A DNA stretch of 64,000 bases from Terribacillus aidingensis (GTDB lineage: Bacteria; Bacillota; Bacilli; Bacillales; Amphibacillaceae). The notes below the pieces were generated by a model. It searched no databases. It saw only the letters and a program-made list of their open reading frames with translations, and was not told the DNA's origin. The DNA is taken from assembly GCF_900215625.1 (NCBI RefSeq), contig NZ_OBEK01000001.1:248001-312000 (forward strand), in the 5' to 3' direction. A program made the position numbers and the translations under genes. How positions within the stretch are numbered: position 1 is the first letter of the stretch; the number at the start of each line of letters is the position of its first letter. Positions 17,279-26,448 of the stretch are shown piece after piece.

Positions 17279-17338
17279 AAGAAATTTTTTAAGTGAATTA
17301 GTTTGAAAATTTACAATAATTAATCAGAGGTGATGGCG

Positions 17339-18187
17339 ATGAAAATATTTATTTCAGCAGATATGGAAGGTATTTCAGGAGTAGCAACCAACCAGCAGCT
17401 AAAAACCAACTCTGAATATCAGCGATTCAGAAAGCTCATGACAGCAGATGTAAATGCCGCTATTGAGGGAGCTTTCGAAGGCGGGGCAACAGAGGTGGTT
17501 GTAGCGGATGGGCATGGCAATATGTCCAACATACTAGTAGAAGACTTAGATGCTCGCGCAAGACTCGTGTCTGGTAATAACCGCGTCATGTGTCAGCTAG
17601 AAGGATTAGATGGTACGTTCGACGCTATTATGTTTGTTGGCCATCACGGACGTGAAGCAGGATCAGAACGCACGGTCATTAGTCACACGTTAGCAGGTAT
17701 TTGCGTAAATGAAATAAAAATCAATGGCAAAGTCGTTGGGGAAACAGAAATGAACGCGCTTGTTGCAGGCAGCTTTCATGTTCCAGCCATTTTCATCAGT
17801 GGGGATGATGCTTATGTAAAAGAAGTACATGAAACATTACCAGATGTAAAAGCGGCTGTCACCAAGCGTGCTGTAGATCGCTTCGCGGCTGAGTTGATTC
17901 ATCCGGAAGCTGCTCAAAAAGAAATTCGTGAAAAGGCGGAGGAAGCAGTGAAGGATACAAAATCCTATAAGCCGCTACGAACAGAAGGTCCTGTCACGTT
18001 CGACATGGAGCTGAAGGGGCCGCAGCAAGCAATGATGACGACTACGCTGCCTACAGTAACCTTAACTGGTCCAAGAAGCATACGTTTCACGTGTGACGAT
18101 ATGGTAACCGCCTACAAACATATGTGGGGCTGCGTAATTATTGCTATGACAGCTGCAAATGGTGTACTTGGCAGCGTGAATGCTTAA
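17339..18187 (+). CDS. dppA: D-aminopeptidase DppA (M55)
   Basis: About 282 residues, the usual size of M55 D-aminopeptidases. It starts MKIFISADMEGISGVA, where Asp8 and Glu10 are zinc ligands; DGHGN, FVGHHGREAG and GETEMNA carry further zinc and active-site residues. It removes N-terminal D-amino acids, preferring D-Ala, so it can digest cell-wall-derived D-peptides. The start is the ATG at 17339 with AGAGG upstream; in-frame GTG and ATG codons at 17330 and 17333 overlap the ribosome site. As in B. subtilis it is first in a dpp cluster ahead of the transporter. Confidence 0.93.
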   Translation: MKIFISADMEGISGVATNQQLKTNSEYQRFRKLMTADVNAAIEGAFEGGATEVVVADGHGNMSNILVEDLDARARLVSGNNRVMCQLEGLDGTFDAIMFVGHHGREAGSERTVISHTLAGICVNEIKINGKVVGETEMNALVAGSFHVPAIFISGDDAYVKEVHETLPDVKAAVTKRAVDRFAAELIHPEAAQKEIREKAEEAVKDTKSYKPLRTEGPVTFDMELKGPQQAMMTTTLPTVTLTGPRSIRFTCDDMVTAYKHMWGCVIIAMTAANGVLGSVNA

Positions 18188-18224
18188 AGAGGATTAAGTA
18201 AAACAATAGCGGAGGTGAATCTGC

Positions 18225-19151
18225 ATGTATATTGTAAAACGATTACTTACCATGCTGCTTACGATATGGGTCATAGCGAGTCTGACATTTTTGATTATGA
18301 AGTTTATCCCTGGCGATCCGTTTGCTTCGGATGCCGATGTGCTGCCAGAAGAAGTGCTGCAAAATATGCGAGCGAAGTATAACTTAGATGAGCCAATCGC
18401 TATGCAATACGTCTTATATATGAAGGACTTAGTGACATTTGATTTAGGATACTCCATTCAATCCGAAACAAGATCGGTTAATTCGATTATTGCCGATGGT
18501 GCACCAGCTTCTGCGCTGCTCGGGTTGCAGGCAATGGTCGTTGCATTGATTTTCGGACTGCTGCTGGGGATTGTCGCAGCGCTGAATCAAAACAAAGCAC
18601 TGGATTATGTATCTATGTTTATCGCCATTATCGGTATCTCTGTCCCTAGTTTTATCCTGGCTCCGCTGTTAATCAAGTACTTTGCCGTTGAATGGGGGAT
18701 GTTACCGGTCGCCTCGTGGGGAACTTGGCAGCATTCCATTCTGCCAACACTCGCACTAGCTGCAACACCGCTGGCTGTTATTGCGCGGTTTATGCGATCT
18801 AGCATGCTCGAAGTAACAAATCAGAACTACATCAAGACAGCAGATGCCAAAGGGCTATCCAAATCAAAGCTCGTCATCAGACATGGCATCCGAAATGCGA
18901 TTTTACCGGTCATTTCTTTTATTGGACCACTCTTTGTATCGTTAATTACCGGAACCTTCGTTATTGAGAAGATATTCGCTATTCCAGGTATCGGCCGTTA
19001 TTTTGTAGACAGTATTTTTAACCGCGATTATCCGGTCATTATGGGTACTACCATCTTTTTCAGTACCTTGCTCGTGCTGACGTTATTCATCATTGATATA
19101 TCTTACCGTTACATTGACCCAAGGATAAAACTAACGAGTGGAGGGGAGTAA
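18225..19151 (+). CDS. dppB: Dipeptide ABC transporter permease DppB
   Basis: 308-residue membrane permease with about six helices. It has the DppB hallmarks: a long N-terminal extracytoplasmic stretch (PGDPFASDADVLPEEVLQNM), the EAA loop (IKTADAKGLSKSKLVIRHGI) and a terminal block FVIEKIFAIPGIGRYFVDSI with NRDYPVIMG. It follows dppA by 37 bases and is separated from dppC by one base. GGAGG precedes the ATG. It forms the membrane pore with DppC. Confidence 0.92.
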   Translation: MYIVKRLLTMLLTIWVIASLTFLIMKFIPGDPFASDADVLPEEVLQNMRAKYNLDEPIAMQYVLYMKDLVTFDLGYSIQSETRSVNSIIADGAPASALLGLQAMVVALIFGLLLGIVAALNQNKALDYVSMFIAIIGISVPSFILAPLLIKYFAVEWGMLPVASWGTWQHSILPTLALAATPLAVIARFMRSSMLEVTNQNYIKTADAKGLSKSKLVIRHGIRNAILPVISFIGPLFVSLITGTFVIEKIFAIPGIGRYFVDSIFNRDYPVIMGTTIFFSTLLVLTLFIIDISYRYIDPRIKLTSGGE

Positions 19152-19152
19152 G

Positions 19153-20103
19153 ATGGAAGAAAGACGCGTTGAAGTTGATGATTCCCTTTTTCGCCCCTTA
19201 TCACCAGAAAACAGGGGCCATGATCCGATCCAGCGCCCGAGCATGAGCGTGTGGAAAGAAACCATTCTTAATGTTGTTAAAAATAAGATGGCTGTACTTG
19301 GGTTTACCTTGTTAGTCGTCATTGCCTTTTTTGCCATAGCTGGTCCGCATATGGTACCGTTCGATCCTGCTAAACAAGATTTGGTTAACACAAACGTTGC
19401 GCCAAACAGTGAGCATTGGTTCGGTTCCGATGATTTAGGCAGAGATGTTTGGTCTAGAACGTGGTACGGAGCTAGAGTATCGCTGACAATTGGTCTCGTT
19501 GCCGCGGCGATTGATATTATCATCGGGGTTACAGTTGGCGGTATCTCTGGTTATATGGCTGGCCGCAGTAAGTTTGGTGATCGAATTGATGGCATCTTAA
19601 TGCGTATCGTTGAGATTTTATACGGCATTCCGTACCTCTTAATCGTTATTCTGCTGATGGTAATTATGGAGCCAGGTGTAACCTCGATTATTATCGCCTT
19701 ATCTGTCACCGGCTGGGTAGGAATGGCCAGGATCATTCGGGGCCAGATCTTGCAGCTGAAATCACAGGAATATGTATTGGCTGCGCAAAAAATGGGGACC
19801 TCCCACGGGAAAATCATTTGGCGGCATTTGATTCCGAATACAGCCGGCATCATTATCGTCAATTTGACTTTTACCATACCGCAAGCAATCTTTGCTGAAT
19901 CATTTCTCAGCTTTCTCGGCTTAGGGGTGCAAGCGCCGTTTGCCAGCTGGGGAACGATGGCGAACGATTCCTTAGGCGTTATTTTAAGCGGGCAGTGGTG
20001 GCGACTCTTTTTCCCAGGCTTTATGATTGCCCTCACCATGTTTGCCTTTAATGCATTCGGTGACGGTCTGCAAGACGCACTTGATCCGAAAGCAAATAAA
20101 TAG
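19153..20103 (+). CDS. dppC: Dipeptide ABC transporter permease DppC
   Basis: About 316 residues. A cytoplasmic tail (RPLSPENRGHD) precedes the first helix, then the family motif HWFGSDDLGRDVWSRTWYGA, five more helices, and the ATPase-docking EAA loop (VLAAQKMGTSHGKIIWRHL). The start was moved to the ATG at 19153, preceded by GGAGGGG, rather than the in-frame GTG at 19138 that overlaps dppB and would include the ribosome site itself. It pairs with DppB. Confidence 0.92.
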   Translation: MEERRVEVDDSLFRPLSPENRGHDPIQRPSMSVWKETILNVVKNKMAVLGFTLLVVIAFFAIAGPHMVPFDPAKQDLVNTNVAPNSEHWFGSDDLGRDVWSRTWYGARVSLTIGLVAAAIDIIIGVTVGGISGYMAGRSKFGDRIDGILMRIVEILYGIPYLLIVILLMVIMEPGVTSIIIALSVTGWVGMARIIRGQILQLKSQEYVLAAQKMGTSHGKIIWRHLIPNTAGIIIVNLTFTIPQAIFAESFLSFLGLGVQAPFASWGTMANDSLGVILSGQWWRLFFPGFMIALTMFAFNAFGDGLQDALDPKANK

Positions 20104-20111
20104 GAGGTGGG

Positions 20112-21131
20112 ATGTTGGAACACTTACTAGAAGTGAACAATCTGGAAGTTCGGTTTAAAACATATGGAGGAGAAGTGCAAGCCGTTCGGGATGTTTCCTT
20201 CCATGTGGATAAAGGAGAAATCTTAGCGATAGTTGGAGAGAGCGGCAGCGGAAAAAGTGTTACTGTGCAGTCCATCATGGGCCTCATCCCAACTCCGCCA
20301 GGCAAAATAAAGAATGGAGAAGTACTCCTGGAAGGACAGGATCTGTTAAAGCTGTCCAAACGAGAGATGCAAAAAGTAAAAGGTTCAAAGATTAGTATGG
20401 TCTTTCAAGATCCTATGACGTCCTTGAATCCTACCATGAAGGTCGGCAAACAAATTACAGAAAGCATTACAGCACACCAAGATATAAAAGGGCAAGAAGC
20501 GAAAGAACGCGCAATTGACATGATTCGCCTTGTTGGTATTTCGAATCCTGCTGAGCGATATAATCAGTACCCGCATGAATTCAGCGGGGGAATGCGGCAG
20601 CGGATTATGATTGCCATCGCACTTGCTTGTCACCCGCAAGTTCTATTAGCTGATGAACCTACAACAGCATTAGATGTTACTATCCAAGCACAAGTCTTGG
20701 ACTTGATGAAGAACCTCCGAGATGAACTAGATACTTCCATTATATTAATTACCCATGACCTTGGCGTTGTAGCCGAGACAGCAGAAAGAGTTGCGGTTAT
20801 GTACGGCGGCATGATTGTCGAAACAGCGCCAGTAAATGAACTATTCAACAATCCGAAGCATCCTTATACATGGGGACTGCTAGAGTCGATTCCAGATATC
20901 CATGCAGCAGATAAGAAGCGATTAGTGCCAATTGACGGCGCACCACCCGATTTGTTCTCACCACCGAAAGGCTGTCCTTTTGCCCCGCGCTGCAAATACG
21001 CGATGGACGTTTGTGTCGAAGCAATGCCGCCTGCGTTTTCCATCGAGCAAGGGCACGAGGCGAAGTGCTGGCTGAACGATTCGAGAACTCCAGCTCTGCA
21101 AGAATTGGCAGCCGGGAGGGAGCAGCTATGA
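20112..21131 (+). CDS. dppD: Dipeptide ABC transporter ATPase DppD
   Basis: 339-residue ABC ATPase: Walker A GESGSGKS, Q-loop VFQDPMTSLNPTM, signature FSGGMRQR, Walker B LLADEPTTALD and switch LITHD. The C-terminal oligopeptide-type extension carries a cysteine cluster (GCPFAPRCKYAMDVC) found in peptide-class ATPases, some of which bind an iron-sulphur cluster. This extension separates it from the short Nik-type ATPases at 4.7-6.4 kb. AGGAGGTGG precedes the start. Its stop overlaps the dppF start (TATGA). Confidence 0.92.
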   Translation: MLEHLLEVNNLEVRFKTYGGEVQAVRDVSFHVDKGEILAIVGESGSGKSVTVQSIMGLIPTPPGKIKNGEVLLEGQDLLKLSKREMQKVKGSKISMVFQDPMTSLNPTMKVGKQITESITAHQDIKGQEAKERAIDMIRLVGISNPAERYNQYPHEFSGGMRQRIMIAIALACHPQVLLADEPTTALDVTIQAQVLDLMKNLRDELDTSIILITHDLGVVAETAERVAVMYGGMIVETAPVNELFNNPKHPYTWGLLESIPDIHAADKKRLVPIDGAPPDLFSPPKGCPFAPRCKYAMDVCVEAMPPAFSIEQGHEAKCWLNDSRTPALQELAAGREQL

Positions 21132-22084
21132 CGGAAACAATCATTCAAATTGATCAAATGAAAAAATACTATCCAATCGGCAAAGAATTAACCGTGAAAT
21201 CGGTTGATGATATCTCGATTGAAATCAAGCGCGGCGAAACATTTGGTCTAGTAGGAGAAAGCGGCAGCGGAAAATCGACACTAGGCAAAACGATCGTTGG
21301 CTTGGAAAATCCGACGTCCGGCAAAATCGTCTACAATGGTCTGGATCTAAGTGAATTAAATAAAAAGCAAAAGAAACAGATTAACCGAGAGATTCAAGTC
21401 ATTTTCCAAGACCCGCATGCTTCGTTAAATCCGCGGATGCGCGTTGGCGACATTATTGCAGAAGGAATTGATGCGCATAAGCTAGCGAAAGGTAACAGCC
21501 GCCAGGAACGCGTCTATGAACTGTTAGAAAGAGTTGGGCTGCAGCCAGGGCATGCTAAACGCTACCCGCATGAGTTCAGTGGCGGGCAGCGGCAGCGAAT
21601 CGGTATCGCTCGCGCTCTGGCGGTCGAACCGAAGTTTATTGTAGCGGATGAACCGATATCCGCACTGGATGTATCAATCCAAGCACAGGTTATTAATCTA
21701 TTAGAAGACTTGAAGGAACAAGAAGATCTTACGTACTTATTTATTGCTCATGATTTAGGTATGGTTAAGCACATTAGTGACCGAATTGGTGTCATGTACT
21801 TAGGAAAGATGATGGAACTTGCCGACAGCGAGGAGCTGTTTCAAGATCCGCTCCATCCGTATACAAAAGCGTTATTATCAGCCATTCCAGTCACAAATCC
21901 GGAAGCACAGAAACGTGAAAGACTTGTGTTAGATGGTGATCCGCCAAGCCCAGTTGACCCGCCAAGCGGCTGCCGATTCCGTACACGATGTCCATTTGCA
22001 ATGGATGTTTGTGCGCAATCGGTACCTGAGTGGAGAGAAGTAAAAGACAATCACTGGACGGCTTGTCATCTTTACAATAGTTAA
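21128..22084 (+). CDS. dppF: Dipeptide ABC transporter ATPase DppF
   Basis: About 318 residues. Walker A GESGSGKST, Q-loop IFQDPHASLNPRM, signature FSGGQRQR, Walker B IVADEPISALD and switch IAHD; the C-terminal cysteine motif is GCRFRTRCPFAMDVC. The frame is open upstream, but the ATG at 21128, overlapping the dppD stop by four bases and preceded by GGGAGGGAG, is the sensible start because the family begins a few residues before QMKKYYPIG. It works as a heterodimer with DppD. Confidence 0.92.
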   Translation: MTETIIQIDQMKKYYPIGKELTVKSVDDISIEIKRGETFGLVGESGSGKSTLGKTIVGLENPTSGKIVYNGLDLSELNKKQKKQINREIQVIFQDPHASLNPRMRVGDIIAEGIDAHKLAKGNSRQERVYELLERVGLQPGHAKRYPHEFSGGQRQRIGIARALAVEPKFIVADEPISALDVSIQAQVINLLEDLKEQEDLTYLFIAHDLGMVKHISDRIGVMYLGKMMELADSEELFQDPLHPYTKALLSAIPVTNPEAQKRERLVLDGDPPSPVDPPSGCRFRTRCPFAMDVCAQSVPEWREVKDNHWTACHLYNS

Positions 22085-22102
22085 AAATCTGAAGGGGGTA
22101 TT

Positions 22103-23710
22103 ATGATGAAAAAATGGCTAAAGAGTCTAGTATTGCTGGCAGCTGTCGCTGTATTTGTCGCAGGTTGTAGTGGAGGAACGTCAGGAAGCGGAGATATAGC
22201 GCAGGAAATTACCATAAATGCTATGAGTGAGCCGCCAGATCTTGATCCAGCACTAGCTACCGATACGACATCAGGCTGGGTTTTAGATCACGTGTTTGAA
22301 GGACTTTATACAAAAGATGAAAATGGAAATCCAGTGCTAGGGGCTGCTAGTAACGCAGAAGTATCCGAAGACGGCAAAACGTACACCTTTACCATTCGTG
22401 ATGATGCAAAATGGTCAGATGGATCAAATGTGACAGCTGGTGACTTCGAATATGCGTGGAAACGTACGCTGAATCCGGATACCGGTAGCTCCTTTGCCTT
22501 CTACTTGTACTATCTTAAAGGCGGGGAAGCTTATAACAAAGGGGAAGGTTCCGTAGAAGACGTTGGCGTAACGGCAGAAGATGACAAGACGCTCGTCGTG
22601 GAATTAGAAGCACCACTTGGATACTTTGATGAGCTATTAACAATGTGGTCATTTTATCCGGTGAAACAAGATGTTGTAGAAGAAAATGAAAAATGGTCTG
22701 CAGAAGCAGAGACGTATGTAAGTAACGGCCCATTTAAGCTTACAAAATGGGAACATGATAGTGAAGTAGTTATTGAGAAGAGTGAGAACTACTGGGATAG
22801 TGACGTCGTAAAACTCGACAAAGTAACATACAAAATGGTGAACGATGCCACTACGTACTATCAAATGTTTAAGACAGATGAGCTTGATCTTATTCAGACA
22901 TTGCCATCTGATGTGATCGATCAAGAAAAGGATTCTGAGGAGTATAGTGAAGTGCCATACTTTGGTACGTACATGTATATGTTTAACGTCGACAAAGAGC
23001 CATTCACTAATGCGAAAGTTAGGAAAGCATTCAACCTAGCGGTAGATCGTGAGACACTAACAACAAATGTAACCAAAGCAGGCGAAACGCCAGCACATGC
23101 ATTTGTACCAGAAGGTGTAGAAACGCCAGATGGTGACTTCCGTGAAGCTGGCGGTGCATACTTTGAAGATGATGCCGCAGAAGCGAAGAAACTGCTAGAA
23201 GAAGGTATGAAAGAAGAAGGCTGGACCGAGCTTCCAGAAGTAACACTGCTTTATAATACGTCTGAGAATCACAAGAAAATTGCCGAAGCTGTGCAAGCCA
23301 TGTATAAAGAGAACCTTGGTGTGGATGTGAAATTAGAAAACCAAGAGTGGAAGACGTACCTTGATACAACAAAACAAGGCAACTTCCAAATGGCTCGTAT
23401 GGGCTGGATCGGCGTGCTGGTAGATCCAGTGGTAATCCTTGATTACTATCTAGGCGACAGCCCGAACAACCGCACCAACTGGGTAAATGAAGAATACGAT
23501 CAGCTGATGGCTGACGCCAAAGTAGAACAAGACCCAGAAAAACGTTACGAACTATTGCATCAAGCAGAAGCAGTATTAATGGAAGAACTGCCGTTCAACC
23601 CAATCTACCATTATACAAACAACTACTTAACATCCCAGGACTTTGATAACATTGTCTATCCGGTAAACCGTTACCCTTACCTGAAATGGGCAGAAAAAGT
23701 TTCTGAATAA
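22103..23710 (+). CDS. dppE: Dipeptide-binding lipoprotein DppE
   Basis: 535-residue family-5 binding protein. The signal peptide ends in lipobox VAGC (Cys22). Mature sequence features such as EPPDLDPALATDTTSGWVL, LKGGEAYNKGEGS and GWIGVLVDPVVILDYYLGDS are typical of OppA/DppE-type peptide binders of bacilli. It is last in the cluster, as in B. subtilis dppABCDE. Together with DppA and the M42 peptidase it would supply the cell with amino acids from exogenous or wall-derived peptides. A strong hairpin follows. Confidence 0.9.
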   Translation: MMKKWLKSLVLLAAVAVFVAGCSGGTSGSGDIAQEITINAMSEPPDLDPALATDTTSGWVLDHVFEGLYTKDENGNPVLGAASNAEVSEDGKTYTFTIRDDAKWSDGSNVTAGDFEYAWKRTLNPDTGSSFAFYLYYLKGGEAYNKGEGSVEDVGVTAEDDKTLVVELEAPLGYFDELLTMWSFYPVKQDVVEENEKWSAEAETYVSNGPFKLTKWEHDSEVVIEKSENYWDSDVVKLDKVTYKMVNDATTYYQMFKTDELDLIQTLPSDVIDQEKDSEEYSEVPYFGTYMYMFNVDKEPFTNAKVRKAFNLAVDRETLTTNVTKAGETPAHAFVPEGVETPDGDFREAGGAYFEDDAAEAKKLLEEGMKEEGWTELPEVTLLYNTSENHKKIAEAVQAMYKENLGVDVKLENQEWKTYLDTTKQGNFQMARMGWIGVLVDPVVILDYYLGDSPNNRTNWVNEEYDQLMADAKVEQDPEKRYELLHQAEAVLMEELPFNPIYHYTNNYLTSQDFDNIVYPVNRYPYLKWAEKVSE

Positions 23711-23727
23711 GAAAAACCTAAATGATT

Positions 23728-23760
23728 GGAAAGCGGGATCTCATGTAGGTCCCGCTTTCC
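23728..23760 (+). terminator. Hairpin at the end of the dpp operon
   Basis: GGAAAGCGGGA and TCCCGCTTTCC form an 11-bp perfect stem with an 11-base loop. There is no real T-run after it, so it may stabilise the 3' end rather than terminate by itself. Confidence 0.6.
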
Positions 23761-23789
23761 ATTACATAAGGAAGGGGCTTGCAAATCAT

Positions 23790-24158
23790 ATGAAATGGAA
23801 ATTATCTTTATTCTTTCTCACCATCCTTGGCTGGTACATAGCAACATTAGCTGTTCCTTTTACAAAAGCATCTCTCTCCAATGCCGCATTTCTAATTGGC
23901 CTTTTCCTATTAATCATTGCAAGCATCGCAATTATCTTTAAAACAGGCTTCCTTACTCCAGTTACAGAAGGGTTCAGGATAATCGGAGAACGAATGATTC
24001 GCAAATCACGAGCTATGGAGAGAGCAGATAAGCAAATAAAGAATGATCATACGATTCAATCCTTTAAAACAAACCTGGGTGCTTTTATTACCCAAAGCAC
24101 TTTCATTGTTGGTGCGGGCTCTATTCTTATTTCTGTGATTAGTATAGTGATGCTTTGA
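23790..24158 (+). CDS. Small membrane protein, DUF3899-like
   Basis: 122 residues with two N-terminal membrane helices (residues about 5-25 and 35-52), a charged cytoplasmic loop (GERMIRKSRAMERADKQIK) and a third helix at the end. The pattern of a helix pair followed by a GF-containing turn and basic loop resembles DUF3899, but that match is tentative. No function known. It follows the dpp hairpin at about 30 bases and has its own terminator; GAAGGGGC precedes the ATG, somewhat distant. Confidence 0.6.
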   Translation: MKWKLSLFFLTILGWYIATLAVPFTKASLSNAAFLIGLFLLIIASIAIIFKTGFLTPVTEGFRIIGERMIRKSRAMERADKQIKNDHTIQSFKTNLGAFITQSTFIVGAGSILISVISIVML

Positions 24159-24160
24159 GA

Positions 24161-24186
24161 GACCTTTCTGCAGGGGCAGGAAGGTC
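24161..24186 (+). terminator. Terminator after the DUF3899-like gene
   Basis: GACCTTTCTGC and GCAGGAAGGTC form an 11-bp stem (one G-U) with a 4-base loop, followed by TTTCTT. Confidence 0.8.
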
Positions 24187-24360
24187 TTTCTTAGCTGCGT
24201 AAACTTCAATTCCATTTAATAATTTCAAGCTAAAAGATATTATTTTTATATAGGGGTTGAGTAATTTCATCTTCTCTGAAACCTTTATCGTCATCGAACC
24301 CCTTGCCACACTATGGCCGACACTCGGATTCTACAATTCAAATCCTAGGAGGAAGAATGA

Positions 24361-24573
24361 ATGTTAAAAAAGAGTAATTTGCTATTCGGCACATTCCTCT
24401 TAGCTGCTTGTTCACAAGACAAACAAAATACTGCAAATACAAAGACACTAGCTTAAATGGATTCCGAAGAAACAGCAAGTGCAGAAGAGAAAGGGGAAAA
24501 CATAGAGTAATAAAATCCGAAAACCACTGAAGCAATAGGGGAAGCTTATCCAATCAACGGGGTAATTGATTAA
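24361..24573 (+). pseudogene. Decayed lipoprotein gene with in-frame stops
   Basis: A good ribosome site (AGGAGGAA) precedes an ATG that opens MLKKSNLLFGTFLLAACSQ, a clear lipoprotein signal peptide with lipobox LAAC. The frame stops at 24454, but the same frame continues with hydrophilic Glu/Ser-rich sequence through a double TAA at 24508-24513 and ends at 24571. Three internal TAA codons in an otherwise lipoprotein-like frame suggest a decayed gene. As an alternative, the first 31 codons could be a real very short lipopeptide. Products of similar kind are usually unannotated. Confidence 0.5.
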
Positions 24574-24658
24574 TTATTAGACCATTCAAAAAAACTACAA
24601 ATATATTTTATTTTCATGTACGCTTATAGATGTAAATCTATTTTATGGGGGGAATAAG

Positions 24659-26278
24659 ATGATACAACCTGAACCACAAAGTACAGGGCTATCGTCACTG
24701 CTAAATGATATTGAAAGTGGCAGAATAAAAATACCGCAATTTCAAAGGCAATATGTATGGGAAAGAAAAGCAGCGGCACAACTATTAGATAGTATTGCCA
24801 AAGGCTTCCCGATAGGTACCTTTATTTTATGGGAAACACAAGAAGAATTGCGATCTATAAGAAATATTGGAAATCATAATTTACCTGAGACGCCAACAGG
24901 ACACGTAGCACAATATATTCTCGATGGACAGCAAAGGATCACAAGTTTATATACTTGTTTTAAAGGACTTAAGATTTCAAGAAATAGTAAGGTAGAAGAT
25001 TTTGCTCAAATATATGTGGATTTAGAAGCAAGTGAAGATGAAGATATTGTTACGTTAAACTACGAGGAAGAGAACCCTAAAAGATATGTGGCTATAACTG
25101 ACTTATTGTATGGCAAGATGAGTGTTTTAGTAAGGCAGTATTCAGAGGAAGGACTAGATAAGATAGATTTGTACAAAGAAAGGTTTAAATCATATCAGTT
25201 CTCTTTAGTAATACTAAAAAACGCTTCTTTGGATGTGGCAACTGATGTTTTTACGCGTCTTAATGTTGGTGGAAAGACATTAACACTGTTCGAAGTAATG
25301 GTGGCAAAAACATATGATTCGAGTCAGGATTTTGATTTATCGGAGAAATTTGATCAATTAATAGAAGAAATAGGTGAAGATTTTAAGACGATTTCAAGCT
25401 CCACTATCCTACAAGTTATTTCTCTGATATTAAAGAAGGATTGTACTAGAAAGCAAATTCTAAGATTAGAAAAACAAATGTTTATTGATACATGGGAATC
25501 CGTTACAGTAGCAATAAAAAAAGCTATAGATTATTTTAAAAATTACTACGGCATACCTGTATCTAAGATACTCCCTTATGATGCATTAATTGTACCGTTT
25601 GCTTATTTCTTTTATTATCACCCTGATAGACCACTGGATCAAAAGAGAGAATATTTACAAGATTTCTTTTGGAGAGTATCTTTAACAGAAAGATATTCAA
25701 GTGGAGTAGAGACTAAGTTGGGAAAAGATATTAGAAGAATTGAAACTATTCTAAATGGTGATTTACCTAGTTATGATTTTGAAGTGAACATCTCTACAGA
25801 TCGAATAATAGATCAGGGTTGGTTTAGTATTAGTAGGAGCTTTATTAAGGCTATATTGTGCTTATATGCATCTAAAGGACCTAGATCATTTGCAGATAAT
25901 AGCAGAGTCCATATAGATAACGCTTGGTTACAAATAGCAACTAGCAAGAATTATCATCATTTCTTTCCAAAAGCATATCTAAAATCAAGAAACGAAGACG
26001 AGTTTTATATTAACCATATTCTTAATATTACGATCGTCGATGACTATTTAAATAAGAGGGTTATTAGAGCGAAGGCACCATCTATTTATATGAGTGACTT
26101 TAAAAAGAAAAATAGTAACCTTGATGAAACGATGTCAACACATTTTATTGACCCAGATACTTTTGGTGTATGGGACGATGATTATGATTTGTTTTTCAGT
26201 AAAAGAGCAGAAACTATAAGTGACGAGCTAAGAGGTAAATTAATAATTAAAGAAAAAACTCACCCAGAAAAAGCTTAG
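24659..26278 (+). CDS. DUF262 (GmrS/ParB-like) protein with C-terminal HNH-like motif
   Basis: 539 residues. The N-terminal DUF262 domain (about residues 5-220) has GRIKIPQFQRQYVW, FPIGTFILWE and the nucleotide-binding hallmark ILDGQQRITSLY. The C-terminal third includes YHHFFPKAYLK followed by HILNITIVDDYLNKR, which resembles the degenerate HNH nuclease motif (DUF1524-type) of GmrSD restriction proteins. Such fusions are known or suspected type IV restriction or anti-phage factors. GGGGGG stands before the ATG. Codon use is clearly more A/T-rich than in the dpp genes before it. It is alone on its strand segment, about 170 bases before the mutT-like gene. Function inferred. Confidence 0.82.
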   Translation: MIQPEPQSTGLSSLLNDIESGRIKIPQFQRQYVWERKAAAQLLDSIAKGFPIGTFILWETQEELRSIRNIGNHNLPETPTGHVAQYILDGQQRITSLYTCFKGLKISRNSKVEDFAQIYVDLEASEDEDIVTLNYEEENPKRYVAITDLLYGKMSVLVRQYSEEGLDKIDLYKERFKSYQFSLVILKNASLDVATDVFTRLNVGGKTLTLFEVMVAKTYDSSQDFDLSEKFDQLIEEIGEDFKTISSSTILQVISLILKKDCTRKQILRLEKQMFIDTWESVTVAIKKAIDYFKNYYGIPVSKILPYDALIVPFAYFFYYHPDRPLDQKREYLQDFFWRVSLTERYSSGVETKLGKDIRRIETILNGDLPSYDFEVNISTDRIIDQGWFSISRSFIKAILCLYASKGPRSFADNSRVHIDNAWLQIATSKNYHHFFPKAYLKSRNEDEFYINHILNITIVDDYLNKRVIRAKAPSIYMSDFKKKNSNLDETMSTHFIDPDTFGVWDDDYDLFFSKRAETISDELRGKLIIKEKTHPEKA

Positions 26279-26448
26279 AATTAATGCAGCTCTAATTTCA
26301 TAACTAGAGCACCACATCAAATCGATGTTTTACAACACTTTTAATACTTTGAATGTAAGTTTGGTTTTTTCTAACTAAAAGGCGTGGATAGCTTTAAGGT
26401 AAGTCAATTTAATGGAATAAAAGAAAGTATGAGAATAAGGGAGATATT

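Noticed and set aside
19551-20123. Minus-strand frame of 190 codons opposite dppC
   Set aside because: Antisense shadow of a clear permease gene.
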